From the NCBI GenBank assembly GCA_023390875.1, contig JAEWCA010000218.1, positions 1 through 7,384 on the forward strand: a stretch of DNA of 7,384 bases, in the 5' to 3' direction. This stretch comes from Actinomycetes bacterium (lineage in GTDB: Bacteria > Actinomycetota > Actinomycetes > Actinomycetales > Cellulomonadaceae). The number at the start of each line of letters is the position of its first letter. Positions within the stretch are counted from its first letter, which is position 1. Under the pieces are notes generated by a model. That model was given only the letters and a program-made list of their open reading frames with translations. It ran no database searches and was not told where the DNA came from. A program made the translations under genes and the position numbers. Shown here one piece after another: positions 1 to 6,335 of the stretch.

Positions 1-2933
1 CGGGGGGGGCCGCCGACCCGGGGGCCGTCGATCCAGCCCGTCATGCCGGTCTCGCACCAGGTCCAGCTGCTGCCGACCTGCAGGGCCACCTTGGTGTCGA
101 CCCCGGTGGTCTGCGCGAGGTCGAACCGCAGCTCGGTGCGGCCGATGAGGTCGAGCGACCCCGGCTGGACGCCGGCCCACGTGCCGTCGGGCGCCGGGCT
201 GTCGACGGCGAGCGCGCCGCCCGTGCCCGTGGCCGTGCCCGCGAACGACGACCAGCCCTGCGCGCCGTCGGCGAAGTCGTACAGCACCTTCGGCTCGAGC
301 GGCGTGGGCAGGTGGTCGTACCGGTACAGGTACGCCGCCATGTCCTGCCGGTCGACGACCTTGAGCACGCCGAACTGGGTGGCCGAGACCGGCGTGACGA
401 CCCCGCGCTCGGTCGCCCAGGCGACGGCCTTGGCGTACGGGAACCAGGAGGGGACGTCCTTGAACGTCGCCGGCGCCTTGGGCTCGGGCGAGCCGGCGAG
501 CTTCCACAGGAGCTGCGCGGCCGACGAGCGGTCGAGCGGGGCGTCCGGGAGGAAGAGCGGGATCGGCTTGTTCGTGACGATCTTCTGGTCGACGAGCCAC
601 TCGATCGCCGCGTAGTCGCGGTCCTTCTTCGGCACGTCCTTGAACGACGGCTTCGTCACGGTCGGTGTGAACGACGCGCCGGAGTAGCGGTACAGCAGCG
701 ACGCGGCGGCCCGGCGGGTCTCGATCTTCGTCGGGCGGAACGTGCCGTCCTTGAACCCGTCGTCGAGGCCCTGGCCGTACAGCCAGAGGATCTCGGTCTC
801 GTAGGGGTGGCCGCGCGGCACGTCCGAGAAGACCGGCGGGCCGACCTTCGCGGTGATGTCGTCGACCACGATGCTCCCGCTGGGGGCGCCGCCGTCGACC
901 TGGTTGACGTACACGTTGAACGCCGCGACGGTCCTGAGGTCCTCGGCCGTGATGCGCCGGTCGGCGTGCGACGTGTCCCAGGGGGCGGGCCGCCAGTCGG
1001 TGAACGGCACGGTGACGACCGACGCCGTGGTGCCGGCCAGCGACGGGTACGCCTCGTAGGAGACGCCGCCCGCGACGAGCTGCAGGACCATCGTGTTGTT
1101 CGACCCGTCCGGCTGGACCCACAGCGAGAGCTCGCTGAAGTCGGACCAGTCGGCGCCGACCTGCTTGCCCAGGCCGGTGTAGGTCTGGGTCGCGAAGTCG
1201 TAGTCCATGCGCAGCGCCTTGCTGCCGCCGCCGTGCACGCCCGTCTCGAGGGACAGCGTGTTGGCGCCGTAGGACACGTACTCGGCCCGCAGCGCGGTGT
1301 CGTCGCCGTAGCCCTCGAAGTCGTCGACCACGCCGGCCGGGAACGTCGGGCGCGGCCCGAGCACCACGGACGCGTCGTCGGTCAGCACCTCGGCGCCGCC
1401 GGCGACGACGTGCACGGTGAGGCCCTGCGTCGAGTTGTCGAGCTGCTCGGCGGGGATCGCCCACTCACCCGTCCACCACAGGCCGTCGCCGCGCGTGAGC
1501 TCGACGGTCGCGCCCTTGGTGCTGGTCACCGTCACGCTGTCGGGCTCGACGCCCTGCACCGTGACGCGGATCGTCGTCGGCCCGGTCGCGACGCGGGAGC
1601 CGTCGGCGGGGGAGACGAGGTGCACGAGCGGGCGGGCCGGGACGGCCGTCGTCGCCCGGTCGAACGCGCCGGACACCTCGGGGGCGAGCAGCGTGAACGG
1701 GTCGGCGGCGAAGGCCTGGAAGTCCTCGTACGTGCCGTCGCCGGGCACGGGCACGAAGTGCTGGCCCTGGTCGAAGTTGGCCCACGTGAGCATGTACGCG
1801 TTGCGGGACGCCTTCGCGTCGCCCTTGATCGCGCCGAGCACCTTGGTGAACCAGTGGTCCGGGTTCGAGCCGGACGAGCCGACGCTGCCCGTGACGCCGA
1901 ACTCGGTGAACGCGGAGATCTTGCCGCGCGCGTCGGCGAGGTCCGCGATCATGCCGAGGTCCGCGACGAGGCCGTCGAGGAACGTCTGCGAGCCGGTGTC
2001 GTCGTACGCGTCGAGACCGAGCACGTCGACGAAGTCGTCGCCCGGGTACGTCTTGAGGTACTGCTCGGCGTTGCCGCCGAAACCGCTGCCCGGCGAGAAC
2101 GCGTACAGCAGGTTGTGCACGTCCTTGACGTCGCGCAGGTACTCGACGGTGTACCGGAACAGCTCCTGGTACTCGCCGGGCGACCCGAACGCGGCGCCCC
2201 ACCAGAACCACGACCCGGCGTTCTCGTGCCACGGCCGGAAGACGATCGGGATGAGCTCGCCGTCGGCGTTGCGCACGGACTGCGCGAGCGACGCCACGTT
2301 GTCGAGGTACGCGTTGAGGTCGGCGTTCTTCGCGCCGCCGGGCAGCACGGCCCGCAGGGTGTCGCCCGTCGTGTCGTAGAACGAGCCGCCCGTGACGAAG
2401 TTCTCCATGTGCGCCGACAGCGTGTTGATGCCGCCCTGCGCGTCCGCCTTCTGGATCGAGTCGGCGAGGATCGCGACGTTCTGTGCCGCCGTGTTGCCCT
2501 GCTGACCTGGCCGTTCGTCGCCCTGGATGATGAGCGTGTCCCACCCGAACACCGCCGGCATGTCGCCCGTCGCGCTCTTCACGTCGGAGTGCGCGCCGTC
2601 GTCGGTGTCGAACGTGAGCCCGTACGACGTCGTGTGCTGGTGGCCGAACAGGATGCCGTCGCCGCGCACGTCGCGAAGGTAGGCGAACAGGGACCGGGTC
2701 TCGGGCGTGGCCTGGGCGTCGACGAGGTCGACGGAGTCGTCGGCGGCCGTGACGGCAGGCGCCGCGGCTGCCCGGGTGGGCGCGGCGTGCGCCGGGAGCG
2801 CGGCGAGTCCCGTCACGGCGAGGGCCGTGAGGGTAGCGGTGAGCGTGGCGGCGGCGGTGCGACGACCGGGACGGGCCGGTGGGCGCGCTGGTCGCGGGGT
2901 CCTGCGGGCGTGGGCGAGCGTGCGGTTCCTCAT
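1..2933 (-). CDS. man26A: Secreted, wall-anchored GH26 endo-beta-1,4-mannanase, C-terminus cut by window edge
   Basis: Predicted to hydrolyse internal beta-1,4 bonds of mannan outside the cell by the retaining GH26 mechanism. Of 977 codons visible, residues 1-50 are an Arg-rich n-region, a hydrophobic stretch and an ALPAHA cleavage site. GH26 spans about 76-425: the acid/base is E237 in RPWHENAG and the nucleophile E344 in AFTEFG. Their 107-residue separation equals that recalled for C. fimi Man26A (E175/E282, mature numbering). An Ig-like domain follows (about 432-527), then a CBM23-type mannan-binding module (about 533-697), three SLH repeats (about 701-750, 763-814, 823-873) and a beta-rich module from 884 that resembles a carbohydrate-binding jelly roll and is incomplete. 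The start is fixed by AGGAGG 4 nt upstream. SLH repeats suggest non-covalent anchoring to wall polymers, although their TRAE-type motifs are degenerate (ETRR, DRSS, DRQD). The twin arginine at 24-25 lacks the rest of a Tat motif, so Sec export is more likely. Identity as a Man26A orthologue is strong; the polysaccharide specificity is inferred from family. Confidence 0.93.
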   Translation of the reverse strand, partial: MRNRTLAHARRTPRPARPPARPGRRTAAATLTATLTALAVTGLAALPAHAAPTRAAAAPAVTAADDSVDLVDAQATPETRSLFAYLRDVRGDGILFGHQHTTSYGLTFDTDDGAHSDVKSATGDMPAVFGWDTLIIQGDERPGQQGNTAAQNVAILADSIQKADAQGGINTLSAHMENFVTGGSFYDTTGDTLRAVLPGGAKNADLNAYLDNVASLAQSVRNADGELIPIVFRPWHENAGSWFWWGAAFGSPGEYQELFRYTVEYLRDVKDVHNLLYAFSPGSGFGGNAEQYLKTYPGDDFVDVLGLDAYDDTGSQTFLDGLVADLGMIADLADARGKISAFTEFGVTGSVGSSGSNPDHWFTKVLGAIKGDAKASRNAYMLTWANFDQGQHFVPVPGDGTYEDFQAFAADPFTLLAPEVSGAFDRATTAVPARPLVHLVSPADGSRVATGPTTIRVTVQGVEPDSVTVTSTKGATVELTRGDGLWWTGEWAIPAEQLDNSTQGLTVHVVAGGAEVLTDDASVVLGPRPTFPAGVVDDFEGYGDDTALRAEYVSYGANTLSLETGVHGGGSKALRMDYDFATQTYTGLGKQVGADWSDFSELSLWVQPDGSNNTMVLQLVAGGVSYEAYPSLAGTTASVVTVPFTDWRPAPWDTSHADRRITAEDLRTVAAFNVYVNQVDGGAPSGSIVVDDITAKVGPPVFSDVPRGHPYETEILWLYGQGLDDGFKDGTFRPTKIETRRAAASLLYRYSGASFTPTVTKPSFKDVPKKDRDYAAIEWLVDQKIVTNKPIPLFLPDAPLDRSSAAQLLWKLAGSPEPKAPATFKDVPSWFPYAKAVAWATERGVVTPVSATQFGVLKVVDRQDMAAYLYRYDHLPTPLEPKVLYDFADGAQGWSSFAGTATGTGGALAVDSPAPDGTWAGVQPGSLDLIGRTELRFDLAQTTGVDTKVALQVGSSWTWCETGMTGWIDGPRVGGPP

Positions 2934-2937
2934 CGAA

Positions 2938-2943
2938 CCTCCT
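2938..2943 (-). promoter_or_regulatory. Ribosome-binding site of the mannanase
   Basis: A perfect AGGAGG on the minus strand lies 4 nt before the ATG at 2933. It decides the start codon. It is the strongest Shine-Dalgarno sequence in the window and fits an abundant secreted enzyme. Confidence 0.85.
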
Positions 2944-2981
2944 GGTGACCCGGGGTCGGCGCGCAGCCGATCCAGGGGACG

Positions 2982-3020
2982 TCTGCGGACTTTCTCAACA
3001 TAACAAACTAAGTCCGCAGA
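2982..3020. repeat. 11-bp perfect inverted repeat around an AT-rich core, candidate operator
   Basis: TCTGCGGACTT (2982-2992) and AAGTCCGCAGA (3010-3020) are exact reverse complements separated by 17 nt of AT-rich sequence (2993-3009). The site is 49 nt upstream of the mannanase start, in the divergent gap, and its core is strikingly AT-rich for this genome. The arms are 28 bp apart start to start, so two protein dimers or a looped dimer could bind; if transcribed, it would form a hairpin. It does not match the TGGGAGCGCTCCCA box known for CelR-type control of actinobacterial cellulases. The repeat is directly seen; its role as operator is inferred. Confidence 0.6.
2997..3002 (-). promoter_or_regulatory. 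Possible -10 element for the mannanase
   Basis: On the minus strand the repeat core reads TATGTT, which fits a TAnnnT -10 hexamer. Transcription would begin near 2990 and give a leader of roughly 57 nt. No good -35 hexamer occurs at 16-18 nt spacing (GACAGA or ACAGAT), so an activator may be needed or the call may be wrong. If correct, a protein bound to the flanking arms would cover the promoter. Confidence 0.3.
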
Positions 3021-3037
3021 TCTGTCGGAACCAGATC
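3019..3037. repeat. Small inverted repeat GATCTG-N7-CAGATC
   Basis: GATCTG (3019-3024) and CAGATC (3032-3037) flank TCGGAAC. The left arm overlaps the right arm of the 11-bp repeat and is part of the palindrome CAGATCTG (3017-3024). A 6-bp arm can arise by chance, so its value is mainly in its position next to the larger repeat. Confidence 0.3.
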
Positions 3038-3058
3038 CCGTAACGATTCGCGCCGGCA

Positions 3059-3077
3059 CCGCACCTCACAGGTGCGG
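3059..3077. repeat. 8-bp stem, 3-nt loop palindrome upstream of the efflux operon
   Basis: CCGCACCT (3059-3066) and AGGTGCGG (3070-3077) are perfect reverse complements around CAC. The site lies 82 nt before the membrane fusion protein start. It lacks a T-tract, so it is not a standard intrinsic terminator. It could be an operator for a dimeric repressor of the rightward operon, or a leader hairpin if transcription starts upstream. No convincing -35/-10 pair for the rightward operon was found; TACCTT at 3115-3120 is only a -10-like sequence. Confidence 0.5.
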
Positions 3078-3149
3078 CACAGGCCCCGGCTACGGACGCT
3101 CCAGGACCGCTCCCTACCTTCGAGCCCGAATCCACCAGGGGCGTCGTCG

Positions 3150-3155
3150 AGGGAG
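3150..3155 (+). promoter_or_regulatory. Ribosome-binding site of the membrane fusion protein
   Basis: AGGGAG lies 4 nt before the ATG at 3160. It supports this start, which also places a membrane segment at residues 13-33 as expected for this family. Confidence 0.65.
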
Positions 3156-3159
3156 AAGC

Positions 3160-4371
3160 ATGCTGGGGCTGTGGAGGCGGACCGGTCCGCCGCTGAGGAT
3201 CGCGGCCGGCGTCGCCGTCGTGGGGCTGGTGACGGCGGGGGTGTGGTGGTTCGGCATCCGGGACGCGTCCGCGTCGCAGGCCACGGCGCCCACGACCCGC
3301 ACGGTCGCCGCGAGCCTCACGACGATGCAGAAGTCGGTCAGCGGTACCGGCACGATCGCCCCCGCCGTGCAGGAGGACGTGTCGTTCGCCGTCAGCGGCA
3401 CCGTCACCGCCGTCGCGGTCGCGGCCGGCCAGACGGTCACCGCGGGCCAGACGCTCGCCACCGTCGACACGCTGCAGCTCAACGCGGACCTGCTGAAGGC
3501 GAAGGCCACGCTCGCGAGCGCCGAGGCCGCGCTGTCCGACGCGACCGACGCGTCCGACGGTTCGTCCAGCGCGAAGGCGCAGATCGCCGCCGCGCAGGCG
3601 CAGGTCGACGTCGCCCGGTCGCAGGTCGACGCCGCGCAGGAGGCCATGGCGGGCGCGACGCTCACCGCCCCCGTCGCGGGCCTGCTCACGGCGGTGAACC
3701 TCGAGGTCGGCGACGCGGTCACCGGCTCGTCGAGCGGCGGGCAGAACCCGTCGTCGGGGTCCGACACGTCGACCGCCCAGTTCACGATCGTCGGCACCGA
3801 CGCGTGGCAGGTCGAGGTCAGCGTGTCCGACGCGGACGTCGCGAACCTCGAGGTCGGCGACCAGGCGGAGATCACGCCCGACGGCGCGACCGACCCGGTG
3901 TTCGGCACGATCACGTCGATCGGCCTGCTGTCCACGAGCGACCAGGGCGTCGCGGCCTACCCCGTGACGGTCGACATCACGCCCGGCCAGGAAGGCCTGC
4001 ACGACGGCGTCCCCGCGGACGTCGACCTCGTCTACGAGCGCCGCACCGACGTGCTCACCGTGCCGAGCCTCGCCGTGACCACCACGGACGGGACGTCCAC
4101 CGTCACGAAGGTCGACGCCGACGGCACGCAGACCACGGTCGAGGTCACGACCGGCGAGACGTCCGGCAACCTCACCGAGATCACGTCCGGCCTGGCCGAG
4201 GGCGACGAGGTGGTGCTCGCGGTCTTCACGCCCGGCGGCAACCGCGACGGCCAGCAGGGCGGGAACGGCGGCCCCCAGCTCCAGGGCAACCTCCCCGAGG
4301 GCGGCTTCCAGGGCGGTCCGCCCGAGGGCTTCACCGGCCAGACCTTCCCGGGCGGTCCGAACAATGGCTGA
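3160..4371 (+). CDS. MacA/HlyD-type membrane fusion (adaptor) protein of an ABC efflux system
   Basis: This 403-residue protein should sit on the outer face of the membrane, anchored by its N-terminus (membrane segment about 13-33), and couple the downstream MacB-like permease to substrate release. Two halves of a lipoyl/barrel-sandwich domain are seen (about 71-104 with SGTVTAVAVAAGQTV; about 166-190 with APVAGLL and VGDAV), with an Ala/Gln-rich alpha hairpin between them (about 104-165). The hairpin is short, as expected where there is no TolC-like outer-membrane channel. A Ser/Gly linker (190-204), a beta-barrel (about 208-295) and a membrane-proximal domain (about 296-355) follow. The last 48 residues are a disordered-looking Gly/Gln/Pro/Asn tail, unusual for MacA. 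It is the first gene of the operon, and its stop codon lies inside an 8-nt overlap with the ATPase gene. Substrate (antibiotic, peptide, lipid or siderophore) is unknown; the family call is strong. Confidence 0.9.
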   Translation: MLGLWRRTGPPLRIAAGVAVVGLVTAGVWWFGIRDASASQATAPTTRTVAASLTTMQKSVSGTGTIAPAVQEDVSFAVSGTVTAVAVAAGQTVTAGQTLATVDTLQLNADLLKAKATLASAEAALSDATDASDGSSSAKAQIAAAQAQVDVARSQVDAAQEAMAGATLTAPVAGLLTAVNLEVGDAVTGSSSGGQNPSSGSDTSTAQFTIVGTDAWQVEVSVSDADVANLEVGDQAEITPDGATDPVFGTITSIGLLSTSDQGVAAYPVTVDITPGQEGLHDGVPADVDLVYERRTDVLTVPSLAVTTTDGTSTVTKVDADGTQTTVEVTTGETSGNLTEITSGLAEGDEVVLAVFTPGGNRDGQQGGNGGPQLQGNLPEGGFQGGPPEGFTGQTFPGGPNNG

Positions 4372-5071
4372 GCCCGTCATCGACCTCGCGGGCGTCCGCA
4401 AGACGTACCGCACCGGCACCCTCGAGTTCGAGGCCCTGCGCGGCGTCGACCTGCGCATCGACGCGGGCGAGTACGTGGCCGTCATGGGCCCGTCGGGCTC
4501 CGGCAAGTCGACGCTCATGAACGTCCTCGGGTGCCTCGACACGCTCACGGCAGGGTCGTACCGGCTCGCCGGGGAGGACGTCGGCGAGCTCGACGAGATC
4601 GACCTCGCGGACATCCGCAACCGGCGCATCGGGTTCGTGTTCCAGCAGTTCCACCTGCTGCCGTCGCTCTCGGCGCTGCGCAACGTCGAGCTGCCCCTGA
4701 TGTACGGGCGGGTCCACGGCGCCGAGCGCCGGTCCCGGGCGACGGAAGCGCTGGAGCGGGTCGGGCTGGGCGACCGGCTCGACAACCGGCCCGGCGAGCT
4801 GTCCGGGGGCCAGCAGCAGCGCGTCGCCGTGGCGCGCGCGCTCGTCGGGGAACCGGCGCTGCTGCTCGCGGACGAGCCGACGGGCAACCTCGACACCGCG
4901 TCGTCCCACGACGTGCTGCGGCTGTTCGACGAGCTGCACGCGCAGGGCCGCACGATCGTGCTCATCACGCACGAGGCCGAGGTCGCCGAGCGCGCACAAC
5001 GCGTCGTCCGGGTGCGCGACGGGCTCGTCGTGGACGACCAGTCCGTGCACCGCAAGGCGGTGCTCGCATGA
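4364..5071 (+). CDS. MacB/LolD-type ABC transporter ATP-binding protein
   Basis: This is the cytoplasmic ATPase that powers the adjacent permease, 235 residues long, the usual size for the class. All nucleotide-binding motifs are intact: Walker A GPSGSGKST (42-50), Q-loop Q94 in FVFQQ, signature LSGGQ (146-150), Walker B LLLADE with catalytic E171, D-loop NLD (175-177) and switch H203 in THE. The FQQFHLLP and LADEPTGNLD stretches are typical of the MacB/LolD/FtsE group rather than of importers. The ATG overlaps the previous stop by 8 nt (ATGGCTGA), with a modest GGGCGG ribosome site at 4350-4355, which suggests translational coupling. The gene overlaps the permease by 4 nt. In Gram-negative MacB the ATPase and permease are fused; here they are separate, as is common in Gram-positive bacteria. 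Confidence 0.95.
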   Translation: MAEPVIDLAGVRKTYRTGTLEFEALRGVDLRIDAGEYVAVMGPSGSGKSTLMNVLGCLDTLTAGSYRLAGEDVGELDEIDLADIRNRRIGFVFQQFHLLPSLSALRNVELPLMYGRVHGAERRSRATEALERVGLGDRLDNRPGELSGGQQQRVAVARALVGEPALLLADEPTGNLDTASSHDVLRLFDELHAQGRTIVLITHEAEVAERAQRVVRVRDGLVVDDQSVHRKAVLA

Positions 5072-6300
5072 CCTGGACGGAGACGCTGCGGACCGGCTGG
5101 TCCGCGGTGCGCACGCACGGCCTGCGCTCCACGCTCACGGTGCTCGGCATCCTCATCGGCATCGCCGCCGTGATCCTCACGGTCGGCCTCGGCCTGGGCA
5201 CCCAGAAGGACGTGTCGGCGCAGATCAGCTCGCTCGGCAGCAACCTGCTCATCGTCAAGCCCGGCAGCAGCACCGACGCGAGCGGCGTGCGCGGCGGCTT
5301 CGGCACCCGCACCACGCTGACCCGGGCCGACGCCGAGGCGCTGGCCTCGAAGGTCAACACCCCTGACGTCGCCGCGGTGGCGCCCGAGAAGACGACGTCC
5401 GTCTCGCTCGAGGCGGGCGACACGAACTGGACGACGCAGGTCGTCGGGACCACGGAGGACTGGCTCGACGTCCGGGCCCGGACCGTCGCGAACGGCACGT
5501 TCTTCACGGCCGAGCAGGACGAGCAGCGGGCGAACGTCGTCGTCCTCGGGCCGGAGACCGCTCAGGAGCTGTTCGGCACCACCCGGGTCGTCGGGCAGAC
5601 CGTGACCGTCAGCGGGCACGACTTCCAGGTGATCGGCGTGCTCGAGCCGCAGGGCGCGAGCGGCGACAGCGACCTCGACGACGTCGCCGTCGTGCCCCTC
5701 AGCACCGCGGCGGACACGCTCGTCGGCGGCCAGTCCCGCGAGGCCGTCTCGACCGTCTACCTGCAGGCCGAGTCGGACGACCAGCTCAGCGCCGCGTACC
5801 AGGAGGCCACGCAGACGCTGCTCAACCTGCACGGCATCACCGACGCGTCCGCGGCCGACTTCACCGTGAACAGCCAGGACGCCCTGGTGTCGACCGCGAC
5901 CGCCGTCTACAAGACGCTCACCGTGCTGCTCACGGGCATCGCCGCGCTGTCGCTGCTGGTCGGCGGCATCGGGGTCATGAACATCATGCTGGTGTCCGTC
6001 ACCGAGCGGACCCGTGAGATCGGTCTGCGCAAGGCGCTCGGCGCCCCGCCGTGGGCCATCCGGCGGCAGTTCCTCGTCGAGGCCGGCGTGCTCGGCCTGG
6101 GCGGCGGGATCCTCGGCGCCGCGCTCGGCATCGTCGCGGCCCAGGTGCTGCCCGGCCTGCTCGGCACGTCCGTCGTCGTGTCCGGTGCCGCCGTCGCCGG
6201 CTCCGTCGTCGTCGCGATCGCCATCGGCCTCGTGTTCGGCGTGTACCCCGCGACCCGGGCCGCCCGGCTCGCCCCCATCGACGCGCTGCGGGCGGAGTGA
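5068..6300 (+). CDS. MacB/FtsX-type ABC transporter permease
   Basis: This is a 410-residue integral membrane partner of the upstream ATPase. It has the four-helix MacB plan: TM1 at about 19-46, a large extracytoplasmic domain (about 47-280), then three helices (about 283-308, 340-362, 376-394). MacB_PCD-type and FtsX-type features are visible: SLGSNLLIVKPG just after TM1, GGIGVMNIMLVSVTERTREIG with the cytoplasmic coupling segment RKALGA after TM2, and a YPATRAARLAPIDALR C-terminus. The ATG at 5068 overlaps the ATPase stop as ATGA and follows AAGGCGG (5054-5060). The reading frame stays open upstream to at least 4531, but those codons lie within the ATPase gene and give no membrane-protein sequence, so 5068 is the true start. 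With the adaptor it should form a mechanotransmission-type exporter acting on substrates outside or within the membrane. Confidence 0.94.
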   Translation: MTWTETLRTGWSAVRTHGLRSTLTVLGILIGIAAVILTVGLGLGTQKDVSAQISSLGSNLLIVKPGSSTDASGVRGGFGTRTTLTRADAEALASKVNTPDVAAVAPEKTTSVSLEAGDTNWTTQVVGTTEDWLDVRARTVANGTFFTAEQDEQRANVVVLGPETAQELFGTTRVVGQTVTVSGHDFQVIGVLEPQGASGDSDLDDVAVVPLSTAADTLVGGQSREAVSTVYLQAESDDQLSAAYQEATQTLLNLHGITDASAADFTVNSQDALVSTATAVYKTLTVLLTGIAALSLLVGGIGVMNIMLVSVTERTREIGLRKALGAPPWAIRRQFLVEAGVLGLGGGILGAALGIVAAQVLPGLLGTSVVVSGAAVAGSVVVAIAIGLVFGVYPATRAARLAPIDALRAE

Positions 6301-6323
6301 CCGTGACCGCGCGCGCCCCGCAC

Positions 6324-6329
6324 AAGGAG
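6324..6329 (+). promoter_or_regulatory. Ribosome-binding site of the DUF5666-like lipoprotein
   Basis: AAGGAG lies 6 nt before the ATG at 6336. It selects this start within a frame that is open further upstream. It is the strongest ribosome site of the rightward operon, suggesting the lipoprotein is made at a higher or separately set level. Confidence 0.75.
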
Positions 6330-6335
6330 AACCCC

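Noticed and set aside
1465..2544. 359-codon minus-strand frame inside the mannanase
   Set aside because: It is in a different frame from the GH26 gene, Arg-rich, without domains or a plausible ribosome site.
312..2948. 878-codon open frame on the plus strand
   Set aside because: It is antisense to the mannanase; its translation is Arg/Val/Gly-rich repetition without domains, the usual shadow of a GC-rich gene. The minus strand gives an unambiguous GH26 enzyme.
3039..3050. LacI-family-like site CGTAACGATTCG
   Set aside because: It resembles the AA-N-CG-N-TT core with one mismatch, but only 8 of 12 positions are palindromic, which is too weak to call.
3027..3050. GGAAC as an ECF sigma-factor -35 element
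   Set aside because: No CGTT-type -10 occurs at the required spacing of about 16 nt.
3059..3077. Intrinsic terminator
   Set aside because: The hairpin has no following T-tract on either strand and lies between divergent starts, where a terminator is not expected.
3072..4520. 482-codon plus-strand frame overlapping the adaptor and ATPase genes
   Set aside because: The translation is low-complexity Arg/Gly/His-rich; the overlapping frame from 3160 encodes a complete membrane fusion protein.
4531..5067. Upstream extension of the permease frame
   Set aside because: This part lies in the ATPase gene in another frame and is Arg/Ala-rich; the ATGA overlap at 5068 gives a family-typical permease start.
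2995..5832. 945-codon open frame on the minus strand
   Set aside because: It is antisense to three clear exporter genes and crosses the intergenic region; composition is Arg/Gly/Asp-rich and no motif is recognisable.
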